A stretch of DNA of 64,000 bases, from assembly GCF_903645315.1 (NCBI RefSeq), contig NZ_CAHJXL010000001.1:3755339-3819338 (forward strand). The letters are read 5' to 3'. The notes beneath the pieces are model-generated. The model did not search any database. It saw nothing but the letters and a program-made list of their open reading frames with translations, and was not told the origin of the DNA. Position 1 is the first letter of the stretch. Every line of letters begins with the position of its first letter. Origin of the DNA: Victivallis sp. Marseille-Q1083. GTDB taxonomy: Bacteria; Verrucomicrobiota; Lentisphaeria; Victivallales; Victivallaceae. This document shows positions 56,628-63,481 of this stretch, piece after piece. The position numbers were made by a program, and so were the translations under genes.

Positions 56628-57143
56628 CTAACTTGCATATAAAACAGTCTTGGAATGGAATAATTTCTTGATTCGTTTCGGCTGTTCAGCTATCATTTCC
56701 ATATGTTGCTTGGCATGTTCGGTTATTTTTCCTTTGGCGCGCCCCAAGGGCTTGTTGCTCAGATTTGATTTCAAGTCGCGGTTGAGATATTCATCCGGGT
56801 TCAGGTCGGGACTGTAGCTCGGCAAGAAAAATAACTTGATGAAAGCCGCGTTTTCCTGCAGAAAACCAGTCAACGTTTTGCTGTGGTGAACCTGCAGGTT
56901 ATCCAGAATCAAATACACTTTCCGCTCATTTTGACGAATCAGACGTTCCATGAATTGGATCAGGAGTTGAGCCGTCATCGTTTCGCTGTAAAACATGAAA
57001 TGAGTTTTCCCCTGGTTGGTAATCGCGCTGATCATATTAACTTGTTCGCGTACCGGATTGACTGCTTGCACCGGGGTGTTGCCTTTCGGTGCATAACTGC
57101 GGCCCTTGGCCTCGTCATTGCGAATTCCTGTTTCATCCCCCAA
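56628..57143 (-). CDS. IS630 transposase, second frame (orfB, DDE domain), copy 2
   Basis: Same catalytic DDE core as copy 1 (WGDETG, LILDNLQVHHSK, SPDLNPDEYLNRD) with one visible residue change, QPKRI for QPERI. Expected to be made only by -1 frameshifting from orfA. Confidence 0.85.
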   Translation of the reverse strand: MGDETGIRNDEAKGRSYAPKGNTPVQAVNPVREQVNMISAITNQGKTHFMFYSETMTAQLLIQFMERLIRQNERKVYLILDNLQVHHSKTLTGFLQENAAFIKLFFLPSYSPDLNPDEYLNRDLKSNLSNKPLGRAKGKITEHAKQHMEMIAEQPKRIKKLFHSKTVLYAS

Positions 57144-57667
57144 AAGATATCCGCATCTTCTGATTTTGCCAGCTTTTTGATTCGGGGATACTCCTCAATC
57201 AGCCATTTTTGAACGTGCGCCTCATTGCGCTGATAAGCTTTCTTAACTGGTTTTTGCGGCGTAAATCCCCAGCGTTTCAAGTACTCCCCCATGGTTCGGA
57301 CTGGTATTTCGATTCCAAAGGAAATTTTGATGTGCAACCGTACCGCCTGACGAGTCCAGAGCGCAAATGGCAATCTTAACTGATCCGGACAATGATCGAC
57401 CAAATCTTTCCGTATCTTACTCTCTTCATGCGGAAGCAGACGGCGTCCAAAACCGACTGGACGACCGCATTTCTTTACTTTCAAAGCAGGCAAGCCGCTT
57501 TTTTTCCACCTGCTTATCCACTTGCCCACCGTGTTGCGGTGCGCTCCGACGATTTTTCCGATTTCTGTACAATTATTACATTTGCCGCTTTGATACAATC
57601 TCACGGCCTGCTTGCGCCGCTCTTCAAGAGCGACCTTATCGAGTTTTCGGGCATCTTGAGGTTCCAT
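57032..57667 (-). CDS. IS630 transposase, first frame (orfA), copy 2
   Basis: Starts MEPQDARKLDKVALEERR; the ATG two residues into the copy 1 leader peptide is AGG here, which fixes the start. Carries the same N-terminal helix-turn-helix domains as copy 1 and the same -1 shift region in front of orfB. Confidence 0.85.
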   Translation of the reverse strand: MEPQDARKLDKVALEERRKQAVRLYQSGKCNNCTEIGKIVGAHRNTVGKWISRWKKSGLPALKVKKCGRPVGFGRRLLPHEESKIRKDLVDHCPDQLRLPFALWTRQAVRLHIKISFGIEIPVRTMGEYLKRWGFTPQKPVKKAYQRNEAHVQKWLIEEYPRIKKLAKSEDADIFWGMKQEFAMTRPRAAVMHRKATPRCKQSIRYANKLI

Positions 57668-57780
57668 GATGATAATATACACCCTCAAGTAAATATTGCA
57701 CGTATGTTAATTGCCGAATCTATACAGTTATGTTGCGTGTTGGACAAATGAAAACGGAAATTTAACAATCGAGGTGTACT

Positions 57781-58130
57781 ATGTTGGCAGTCGTGAAAAC
57801 GCCCCATACTGAGATTTCGATTAATGGCGACGGGGCCGTCAGTATCTCAAAAAACAGTTTTCCGTGGAGATTCTGTGCGCGGACGAGGACGACGAACGTC
57901 TGGTAAACGTCCGGGACACGGATTACTGGAAAACGCAGGTTACTCCCGGCTCTCTGCTTATGGGTTTCCGGCTCAAGCATGATCTGACACAGAGCGATTT
58001 AGCGGAACGTTCCGGTATTTCGCAGGTTATGATCAGCGACTACGAGACTGGAAAGCGCAAGTTGACTATGAAAGCCGCGACAAAATTTGGCACGGCGTTG
58101 GGCGAAACTCCGGAAAAGTTTTTCCCGTAA
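57781..58130 (+). CDS. XRE/HigA-like helix-turn-helix protein, frameshifted at A-AAA-AAC
   Basis: Starts MLAVVKTPHTEISING at 57781 (GAGG ribosome site). After codon SK the frame must slip -1 at the heptamer A AAA AAC (57849-57855) to continue KQFSVEILCADEDDERLVNVRDTDYWKTQ and the XRE domain LTQSDLAERSGISQVMISDYETGKRKLT. The family has this two-part layout (acidic N-terminal segment, C-terminal XRE) and often acts as antitoxin or phage repressor. A AAA AAC is a classical -1 slippery sequence, but a lost A in a homopolymer is equally possible. Without a shift the C-terminal 88 codons could start at an internal ATG (57864). Confidence 0.65.
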
Positions 58131-58149
58131 TCTGCTCGATTAAATCATG

Positions 58150-58193
58150 AATCTGCCTAATTTCTTATGCGAGGTAGGCAGATTCATTTTTTT
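58150..58193 (+). terminator. Rho-independent terminator of the XRE gene
   Basis: AATCTGCCTA and TAGGCAGATT form a 10-bp stem with a 15-nt loop, followed by CATTTTTTTG. The stem touches the end of the minus-strand tail-chaperone extension at 58184. Confidence 0.8.
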
Positions 58194-58498
58194 GTGCAAA
58201 ACACATCCCTCAGCACCGTCAACGGTGCTTTGATCACCGTTTTCGGCTTAATGCAGTAGGGATTGAAGTCGGCGGATTTCGCCGGTTTACTCTTCTTGGG
58301 GTTGCGGACTAAATTCACCACCAGCGCCATCAGACTTGCGGTCTGCTCCCACTCGAACCTGCCGCGCGCCTCCGCTAACGCGGCAAGCTCCCGGAGCGTC
58401 AGGGGATCGGGATTGACTCCGGCGATTCCGGCGAGTTCGAGGATGATTTCGTCAATGCTTCGAGCGCATCGTCGATTTTGCCGTCCAGTGCCGGGTCG
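58184..58498 (-). CDS. Tail assembly chaperone extension (GT-like), -1 frame
   Basis: In the -1 frame relative to the chaperone gene, an open frame overlaps its last 100 nt and continues: SIDEIILELAGIAGVNPDPLTLRELAALAEARG, then WEQTASLMALVVNLVRNPKK, to a TGA at 58184. PDPLTLRELAALAEAR is typical of the second part of G/GT tail-chaperone pairs, which phages make by programmed -1 frameshift. The frame has no ATG, GTG or TTG start in the overlap, which supports a shift rather than a separate start. No perfect slippery heptamer is visible. Confidence 0.6.
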   Translation of the reverse strand, partial: RPGTGRQNRRCARSIDEIILELAGIAGVNPDPLTLRELAALAEARGRFEWEQTASLMALVVNLVRNPKKSKPAKSADFNPYCIKPKTVIKAPLTVLRDVFCTKK

Positions 58499-58905
58499 TC
58501 CAGCAACGCTGTCAGCGCCTGTTTACCTTTCGCTTCGAAGCGCCGGGTAGCCGCCAGAATCTTTTGAAATACCCGACGCTTCACTTCGGGGAAAAAATCA
58601 ATGATCTCGTCCAGCAGAGCGGAAGTCGCCAATTCAATCGCATCGCCTGCCATCGCCCGCCCGAACTCTTCGTCGGAGACATTTTTGGCGTCGGCCTCCG
58701 ATTTGCACACGGCGTAAAGCACATCGACCAGCAGGACGGGATCGCTGGCAAGCCGTTCCAGCAGATCGACCTTGGGCGTTTTGCCCGGTTCCAGCGTGAT
58801 GATGTTGGCGAGATCCACACCGCATAGGGCGCGCACCCGCTTGATTGTCCCGACATTGACATTGATAATCCAGGCGCGCCCGGTGTTGTCAGTAAATGAC
58901 TTCAT
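58399..58905 (-). CDS. Phage tail assembly chaperone (G-like)
   Basis: A 168-residue protein starting MKSFTDNTGRAWIINVNV, with GGAGG 5 nt upstream. The pattern WxIxxxVxxIKRVRALCGVDL, DPVLLVDVLYAVCKSEADAKNVSDEEFGRAM is that of siphophage tail assembly chaperones, which protect the tape-measure protein during tail assembly. It lies downstream of the tail tube gene as expected. Its C-terminus (KSSSNSPESPESIPIP) is low-complexity, and the -1 frame carries the conserved extension (58184-58498). The tape-measure gene that should follow is missing in this window. Confidence 0.75.
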   Translation of the reverse strand: MKSFTDNTGRAWIINVNVGTIKRVRALCGVDLANIITLEPGKTPKVDLLERLASDPVLLVDVLYAVCKSEADAKNVSDEEFGRAMAGDAIELATSALLDEIIDFFPEVKRRVFQKILAATRRFEAKGKQALTALLDDPALDGKIDDALEALTKSSSNSPESPESIPIP

Positions 58906-58920
58906 CTTTTCCTCCAAATT

Positions 58921-59330
58921 TTATTTCCACTGCGGGGCGCGGGTGGAGGCGGTGGGTTTCACTGTAACGTTCACGCTCAACGCCTCTTCCAAAGGCTGTT
59001 CAATCGAAAATCCGGTGATCGACCAGTCGGCATCCAAGCGCCGCCCGCGCCGTCCGTCACAAAGAGCGACAGCGCGGTATTGCCGAAATACGCCGCCTGA
59101 AACGCCTGAAAATCGGCATCCTCCGTGTCGTAAAGAATCGCAAATTCAAGCGATGCTTCTTTCAATGCCGCCACGGAAGCACGCCAGCCTTTGGTCGCCC
59201 GCGTGGTGACATCGGCTTCGCCCGACTCAAGATTCAAGGTCAAATCTTTGACGTTTTTGACCTCCGTCGCGCCGGTCGTCCCGGCGGTTCCGCGCAGAAG
59301 TTTGGCATCCAAGCCAAGTACAATTGCCAT
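58921..59330 (-). pseudogene. Phage major tail (tube) protein gene with a C-terminal frameshift
   Basis: Starts MAIVLGLDAKLLRGTAGTTGATE at 59330. The middle part, VKNVKDLTLNLESGEADVTTRATKGWRASV and FAILYDTEDADFQAFQAAYF, is typical of siphophage tail tube proteins that polymerise round the tape measure. The unshifted frame ends at 58977 with an implausible WMPTGRSPDFRLN tail. A -1 shift near 59036-59048 restores LDADWSITGFSIEQPLEEALSVNVTVKPT and a TAA at 58921, 16 nt before the next start. Probably a single-base deletion in a GC-rich stretch. Confidence 0.7.
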
Positions 59331-59339
59331 AGATAAAAT

Positions 59340-59432
59340 CTCCAATTTTATGAGGTTTGGGGTTTGAGGTTTGGGGTTTTGGGGTTGAGCCGTGAGATAA
59401 TGCAATTCAAACTTCATTGCTCACATCTCAAA
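59340..59432 (-). repeat. Intergenic stem-loop element upstream of the tail tube gene
   Basis: On the minus strand it contains CCAAACCTCAAACCCC, CAAACCTCATAAAATT and the ribosome binding site, with an opposing GGTTTGAGATGTGAG further upstream. A closely related element precedes the decoration-protein gene (61334-61433). Confidence 0.6.
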
Positions 59433-59440
59433 CCTGTGGT

Positions 59441-59824
59441 TCATCGAACTGATTTTTCCCATAAGGATGGGAGTTTGCTTGCCGTCCGTTCCAAAGTCGG
59501 CGCCATCGGCGGGCGTTTGGGGTAGCGGCGTTTGCGGTATTTGCCGCCGAATTCGTGTGCGGTCATCGCCGTGCCGATCATGGACGCCGCTGGACCAATC
59601 ACCACCGACTGCCGTTTTTTCTCCACTCCGAAGAGAAGCGAGTTTTTCAACAAGCCGCGCCGGGTATTGGGTGGAGCGCCGGGAGCGGAGGCATGTTCGG
59701 AAGTGGAAACTTGGTTGCGCGCCGCTTTGCGGATATAGGCTCCGGCACGGCAGAGAGCCGTGTTGTTTCCGCGCTGAACCGCGAGCAGAATCCAGCGTTC
59801 GGCGAATTCAATCCGGCACTTCAT
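59441..59824 (-). CDS. Phage neck/tail completion protein (HK97 gp10-like)
   Basis: A 127-residue basic protein starting MKCRIEFAERWILLAV. RAGAYIRKAARNQVSTSEHASAPGAPPNTRRGLLKNSLLFGV...SVVIGPAAS and the ending MAPTLERTASKLPSLW match the HK97-gp10-like family of head-tail joining/tail completion proteins. Its ATG overlaps the TGA of the upstream gene by 4 nt (ATGA), indicating translational coupling. Confidence 0.65.
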   Translation of the reverse strand: MKCRIEFAERWILLAVQRGNNTALCRAGAYIRKAARNQVSTSEHASAPGAPPNTRRGLLKNSLLFGVEKKRQSVVIGPAASMIGTAMTAHEFGGKYRKRRYPKRPPMAPTLERTASKLPSLWEKSVR

Positions 59825-60213
59825 TTGATCTTCTTGAAGGTCAACTCAATAACGCTGGTGAATTGGTTCCGCTCGCGCAGATGATCGGCACTGTAAATGG
59901 GGTTGTAGGCAACCACCAGACACGTCGCGTCCAAAATTTTCTGGTTCAGAAAATCCAGCCCCAGTTTCTCGGTGAAGCGCAGGAGTTCCGTCAAATCATC
60001 TTCGGTTGCCCGTTTCAAAATGCCGATCTGCACCTTCAACAGCTCCTCGTGATTGGCACGGGAAAGTGTCTTGTACTCCGTTGACAACGGCACCACCACC
60101 ACTCTCATCTCCTCCAGATCGCGCAGTTCAAATTCTGGTGCAAACTGGACTTCCGCCTGATATTCAGCGAGTTGATCGGCAACGGCTTCCGCTATCTTCA
60201 AAACTTCACTCAT
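59821..60213 (-). CDS. Phage head-tail connector/minor structural protein
   Basis: A 130-residue protein starting MSEVLKIAEAVADQLAEYQ (GGAGG, 8 nt). VVVVPLSTEYKTLSRANHEELLKVQIGILKRA and ATCLVVAYNPIYSADHLRERNQFTSVIELTFK resemble proteins between the capsid and tail genes of lambda/HK97-like siphophages (tail completion or minor tail type). Role inferred from order and resemblance only. Confidence 0.6.
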   Translation of the reverse strand: MSEVLKIAEAVADQLAEYQAEVQFAPEFELRDLEEMRVVVVPLSTEYKTLSRANHEELLKVQIGILKRATEDDLTELLRFTEKLGLDFLNQKILDATCLVVAYNPIYSADHLRERNQFTSVIELTFKKIK

Positions 60214-60218
60214 CTGTG

Positions 60219-60458
60219 TTACCTCCGTATCAATGCAATCACAATATTTCCGATGGCGGCTAAAAGTGCAATCAACGCCGCGCCCTACGCCGACATCATC
60301 GTTTTTTGCATATCAGCGGCGGGTTTACAGGGTGGATGGTGATGCTCACTTGCCTTGAAATGCATATTCAGCATCCCGCGCAATTCTGCAATATCAAGAC
60401 GTGCCTGATTGAGGTTGTCCCAGATGTCGCGATGATCGGGATTATCTCCATTTGCCAT
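60219..60458 (-). pseudogene. Small phage membrane protein gene with an in-frame TAG
   Basis: Starts MANGDNPDHRDIWDNLNQARLD at 60458 (GGGAG). It reaches TAG at 60285-60287 after MMSA, then continues in the same frame with GAALIALLAAIGNIVIALIRR, a clear transmembrane helix, to a TAA at 60219. That TAA falls between GGAGG and the next gene's start. The preserved helix shows the TAG is internal to the ancestral 79-codon gene. The product without the helix would be a soluble 57-residue piece. Confidence 0.65.
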
Positions 60459-60808
60459 CAAATATCTCCCATCTCTTTTGTATGAACACGACGTGTCCAG
60501 TGATATGTCCCGCATCAGCGCCAAACCGATTCGCCGTTGGGGGCGAGCACCTCGTAACGGACACCGTCATAGATGACGGCATCTCCGCGTTCGGGATTGT
60601 TTTGCAGTTCCGAACCGGCGATCAGGAAATCACGGCTTTCGGTGCGAATTGTGACTCCATATTCATTTTCTGCCCGGAACAATGTTTTTCCACGCGTCAC
60701 ATTGACCTTGATTCTTTCGCCGCTCCGACGCACATAGAGGGCGGGAACGGAAAGCTCCTGCAAACGCTGGTACTCCAACCATTCCGATGCCTGTTTCAGG
60801 GGTCCCAT
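60458..60808 (-). pseudogene. Phage head-tail joining protein gene with an in-frame TGA
   Basis: Starts MGPLKQASEWLEYQRLQELSV at 60808 (TAATG overlap with the upstream stop). The frame meets TGA at 60515-60517 after ESVWR, but continues CGTYHWTRRVHTKEMGDI to a TGA overlapping the next ATG. The ending RxHTKE is typical of this small head-tail joining family, and W is expected at the interrupted codon. The shortened 97-residue product may still fold. Confidence 0.6.
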
Positions 60809-61333
60809 TATTGCTCCGCAAGAATGCCGTAAGACCGAAGTGCCGTCAGAATTTCATTGAGTTTACTGCTGAGTGACGCAACGGCATCGCGCGTGCCCAA
60901 ATCGGTCAATGCCGGAATGATGTTGGAAGGCAGAGCTGCCGGAATTGTCCACAATATTGGGAATCATTCCCACCGCCGGCGTGGAAGAAGAGCCCCCCGA
61001 CGCAATCGGCGCATTCAAAAGCACACGCACCGATTCATCCCCCGCCTCCACATCGGCAATCGCTTTACCGAGATAATGATTGGACGCAGAAAACAGCGTC
61101 GCTTGTTTTGCTCCGGCATCCCAGTAAAGCGTCGAACCGGACGGGATCGCCCCGGCAGCTTTGACCACATCAAACACACCGACCACAGCAAGACTACCGA
61201 GCGTTCCCGCTTCGATGTCAAGTCTGGCAATGCCAACGAGATCGGCAAGGACAATCACATCGCCGGCGGCAACGGCTTCATTCGGGCGATAATCAATCGA
61301 ATCGCCCTTCTGCACATATTTCGCGTACATCAT
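60808..61333 (-). pseudogene. DUF2190-like capsid decoration protein gene with a late frameshift
   Basis: Starts MMYAKYVQKGDSIDY at 61333 (GGAG). VQKGDSIDYRPNEAVAAGDVIVLADLVGIA...TLGSLAVVGVFDVVKA...GSTLYWDA is the DUF2190 pattern, a head decoration/stabilisation protein of siphophages. About 60938 a +1 shift is needed to pass from NIVDNSGSS to LPSNIIPALTDLGTRDAVASL and reach a TAA that overlaps the next ATG (60808). The unshifted frame ends at 60863 with an unlikely tail (HARCRCVTQQ). Only the last 45 residues are affected. Confidence 0.7.
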
Positions 61334-61433
61334 AAAATTCTCCGAATTTTATAGGTTTGAGATTTGAGGTTTGGAAGATTTGGCGTGGAGTCGGAAGTTT
61401 TTCAAACCTCAAACCCCACATCTTCAAACCAAG
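61334..61433 (-). repeat. Intergenic stem-loop element upstream of the decoration gene
   Basis: CAAACCTCAAA and TTTGAGGTTTG can form an 11-bp stem, with outer GGTTTGA/TCAAACC. The segment nearest the gene (CTCAAACCTATAAAATTCGG) resembles that in front of the tail tube gene at 59340. Confidence 0.65.
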
Positions 61434-61435
61434 AC

Positions 61436-63481
61436 TCAGGCGGCGCCGTTGGCTTTGAGCATGCCGCGGTGATCCTGTTCGCGCACGCCGACGTCGAAAT
61501 AGACGCGGAACCACATGCCGAGCACGTTGAAATCAAGGTCGCCGCGCTCCACGGTCGGGGTGCGCTTGCCTTTGAGATAGCCGATCTCAAACGTATCCAC
61601 CTGTCCCGGCGCGCCAAAGAGATACCACGAATTGGCACTGGCGCCCGGATACGCGCTGTTGGCAAGATACGGGGAACTTACCACCTGCAAATTTTCGTCG
61701 GCAAGCACATTCACGGAGGGACGGACGGTGTTTTCGGTGCTGCCGGACATGATGAGCGTCGCGCCGCGCGTCAGCTCAATGGCGAGATACTTGAGCGAAG
61801 TCGGTACCACCAAGTAGCGCGGTTCCACACTGATCGGTTGATTGTCGCCGTCAATTTGGTCGAGATACATCTGAATCGCCTTTTTGAGGCTGTCGCCGGA
61901 GAGTGTGCTTGCGGCGCCGCCGAGCAGGTTCTTGTGGGCGTTGTGGAAAAGATTTTTCCCGTCCGCCTGAACCGGATTTGCCAAAAGGCGGCTGAAAAAG
62001 AGCTGGTCGATCAGCCGCGCCGCGCGGTTGCCCATGGCGACGGGGACTTTCATGAACGCGCCCAGATCGTCGTTGATGATCATGCGGCGGGTCAGGCAGA
62101 ACTTTTTCCCATAGGTGTCGAGCTGATTTTTCGCGCCTTCTTCGATCAAGCCGCCGTCCTTGATTTCTCCGTCGGGGGCGACCGGCAGGAGGTCTCCGAC
62201 ATCGGTCAGGCGAAAGCGGTCATTCTCCTTAAAGTCATTCAAATCACCGGTGGAGCAGAGTTTCAATGCGGTAATCGGCTGTGCTTCGTAGCTTTGCAAC
62301 AGCTTCTTGTTGTCGACGTTGGAGAGGATTCCGGGCAGGCTCACGGTCGAGAACGCCGCCTGAATCGCCGCATTGTCGAAGCTCCGGGGCACGCTCATTC
62401 CCTCAATGCACATACATTCAAGCATCAGGTTCTTGAGCGGCATATCCATGTCCGGCATCGCGGCTTCAAGAGTCTGTTCGCCGTAGGCTTTGAGCATCAC
62501 ATCTTCAGCAATGCCCGCACGCAAACACATAGCCGCCTCCAAAGTTTTGCGGGTGGCGGGAGCATCGGTTTTGACGACGATGTTGACATCGGCACTTGGT
62601 TGTTTGGCGCGGTAGGCGGCAAGGATGTGCTCCGACGCGGTGGCGGCATCCCAGCCATCGGTGATGGCTTTTGCCTCGACTTCGGGAAATTCGCCGTTGC
62701 AGAGCGTGTGGATTTTGAGCACGCGCTCCCGTTCGGACTGCATGGCGGCGTTCGCCGTGTCGGGGGCGGGAGCCGGCACTGCCGCAGTTGCCTGGACTTC
62801 CGGCGCGGCTTCGATTTTTGTTTCGGTTTCATTCATCTGAATCATTTCTCCTTTGAGTTGCCCCAAAAAGTTGCCACCCTCGCTCACGGAGCTCGGGTCT
62901 TTTTGCGTTGCAAAAAGCTTCGGGTACTTTTCGGGGACCCCGCTCTCCATCATTCCGTGCGGCTTTGCCGTACTCGTGACTTCGAGAGAGGTATTTTTGA
63001 GTTTAAATTGTGCGGTAACTTTCATCTGGGTGGAGGAATCCGCCCCGACTGCGACGACCGATACTTCCCGGAGCGTCGATTTTTTGATGTGGTAAAAGGG
63101 TCCGGCATGTTCGATGCCGTTGACCGGACGTTTGCCCTGCACCAGCTCGGCGTCTTCGACTTCCGCTCCGATGGAGAGTTGCCAGTCGGCACCGGCTTTC
63201 GCCTGTGCGACAATGCCGTCGGCTTTATCGCCCTCCGCGACGATTTCGCCGGAGATGGTGAGCTGGTTTTCCGCGACGGCGGCATGAACCAGACCGACCC
63301 GGCTGGAAGTGTGGTTTTCGTGATTGGTGAGCAACGGCACGCTTTCAGGGATGCTCATTCCGGCAAGGTCTACCACTACCGGATGCTTCCAGCCGGGGAG
63401 TTTCATTTTGCCGCCGGAATACGCCAGCCCGTTGACTTTCGGGCGGCTTCCCGCGGCTTCGATCAGGACAAATTCATTCAT
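61436..63481 (-). CDS. Prohead protease-major capsid protein fusion
   Basis: A 681-residue protein from MNEFVLIEAAGSRPKVNG (GAGGA ribosome site). Residues 1-160 resemble a HK97-type prohead (S78-like) protease: PLLTNHENHTSSRVG with a candidate catalytic His, and LSIGAEVEDAELVQG with a Ser position. The Ala/Pro/Glu-rich stretch from about 210 to 260 is a scaffold-like linker. Residues 270-681 are a major capsid protein (LTRRMIINDDLGAFMKVPVAMGNRAARLIDQLFF; PRYLVVPTSLKYLAIELT; RVYFDVGVREQDHRGMLKANG). The fusion means protease and capsid are made one-to-one and later processed. It overlaps the portal gene by 8 nt. Intact. Confidence 0.85.
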   Translation of the reverse strand: MNEFVLIEAAGSRPKVNGLAYSGGKMKLPGWKHPVVVDLAGMSIPESVPLLTNHENHTSSRVGLVHAAVAENQLTISGEIVAEGDKADGIVAQAKAGADWQLSIGAEVEDAELVQGKRPVNGIEHAGPFYHIKKSTLREVSVVAVGADSSTQMKVTAQFKLKNTSLEVTSTAKPHGMMESGVPEKYPKLFATQKDPSSVSEGGNFLGQLKGEMIQMNETETKIEAAPEVQATAAVPAPAPDTANAAMQSERERVLKIHTLCNGEFPEVEAKAITDGWDAATASEHILAAYRAKQPSADVNIVVKTDAPATRKTLEAAMCLRAGIAEDVMLKAYGEQTLEAAMPDMDMPLKNLMLECMCIEGMSVPRSFDNAAIQAAFSTVSLPGILSNVDNKKLLQSYEAQPITALKLCSTGDLNDFKENDRFRLTDVGDLLPVAPDGEIKDGGLIEEGAKNQLDTYGKKFCLTRRMIINDDLGAFMKVPVAMGNRAARLIDQLFFSRLLANPVQADGKNLFHNAHKNLLGGAASTLSGDSLKKAIQMYLDQIDGDNQPISVEPRYLVVPTSLKYLAIELTRGATLIMSGSTENTVRPSVNVLADENLQVVSSPYLANSAYPGASANSWYLFGAPGQVDTFEIGYLKGKRTPTVERGDLDFNVLGMWFRVYFDVGVREQDHRGMLKANGAA

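Larger units (their letters stand above)
56612..57722 (-). mobile_element. IS630-family insertion sequence, copy 2
   Basis: 1,111 bp, flanked by TA at 56610-56611 and 57723-57724. Same length and ends as copy 1 but inverted; only a few base differences are visible (METQD/MEPQD, TRQVV/TRQAV, QPERI/QPKRI in the proteins). Recent duplication is likely. Confidence 0.9.
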
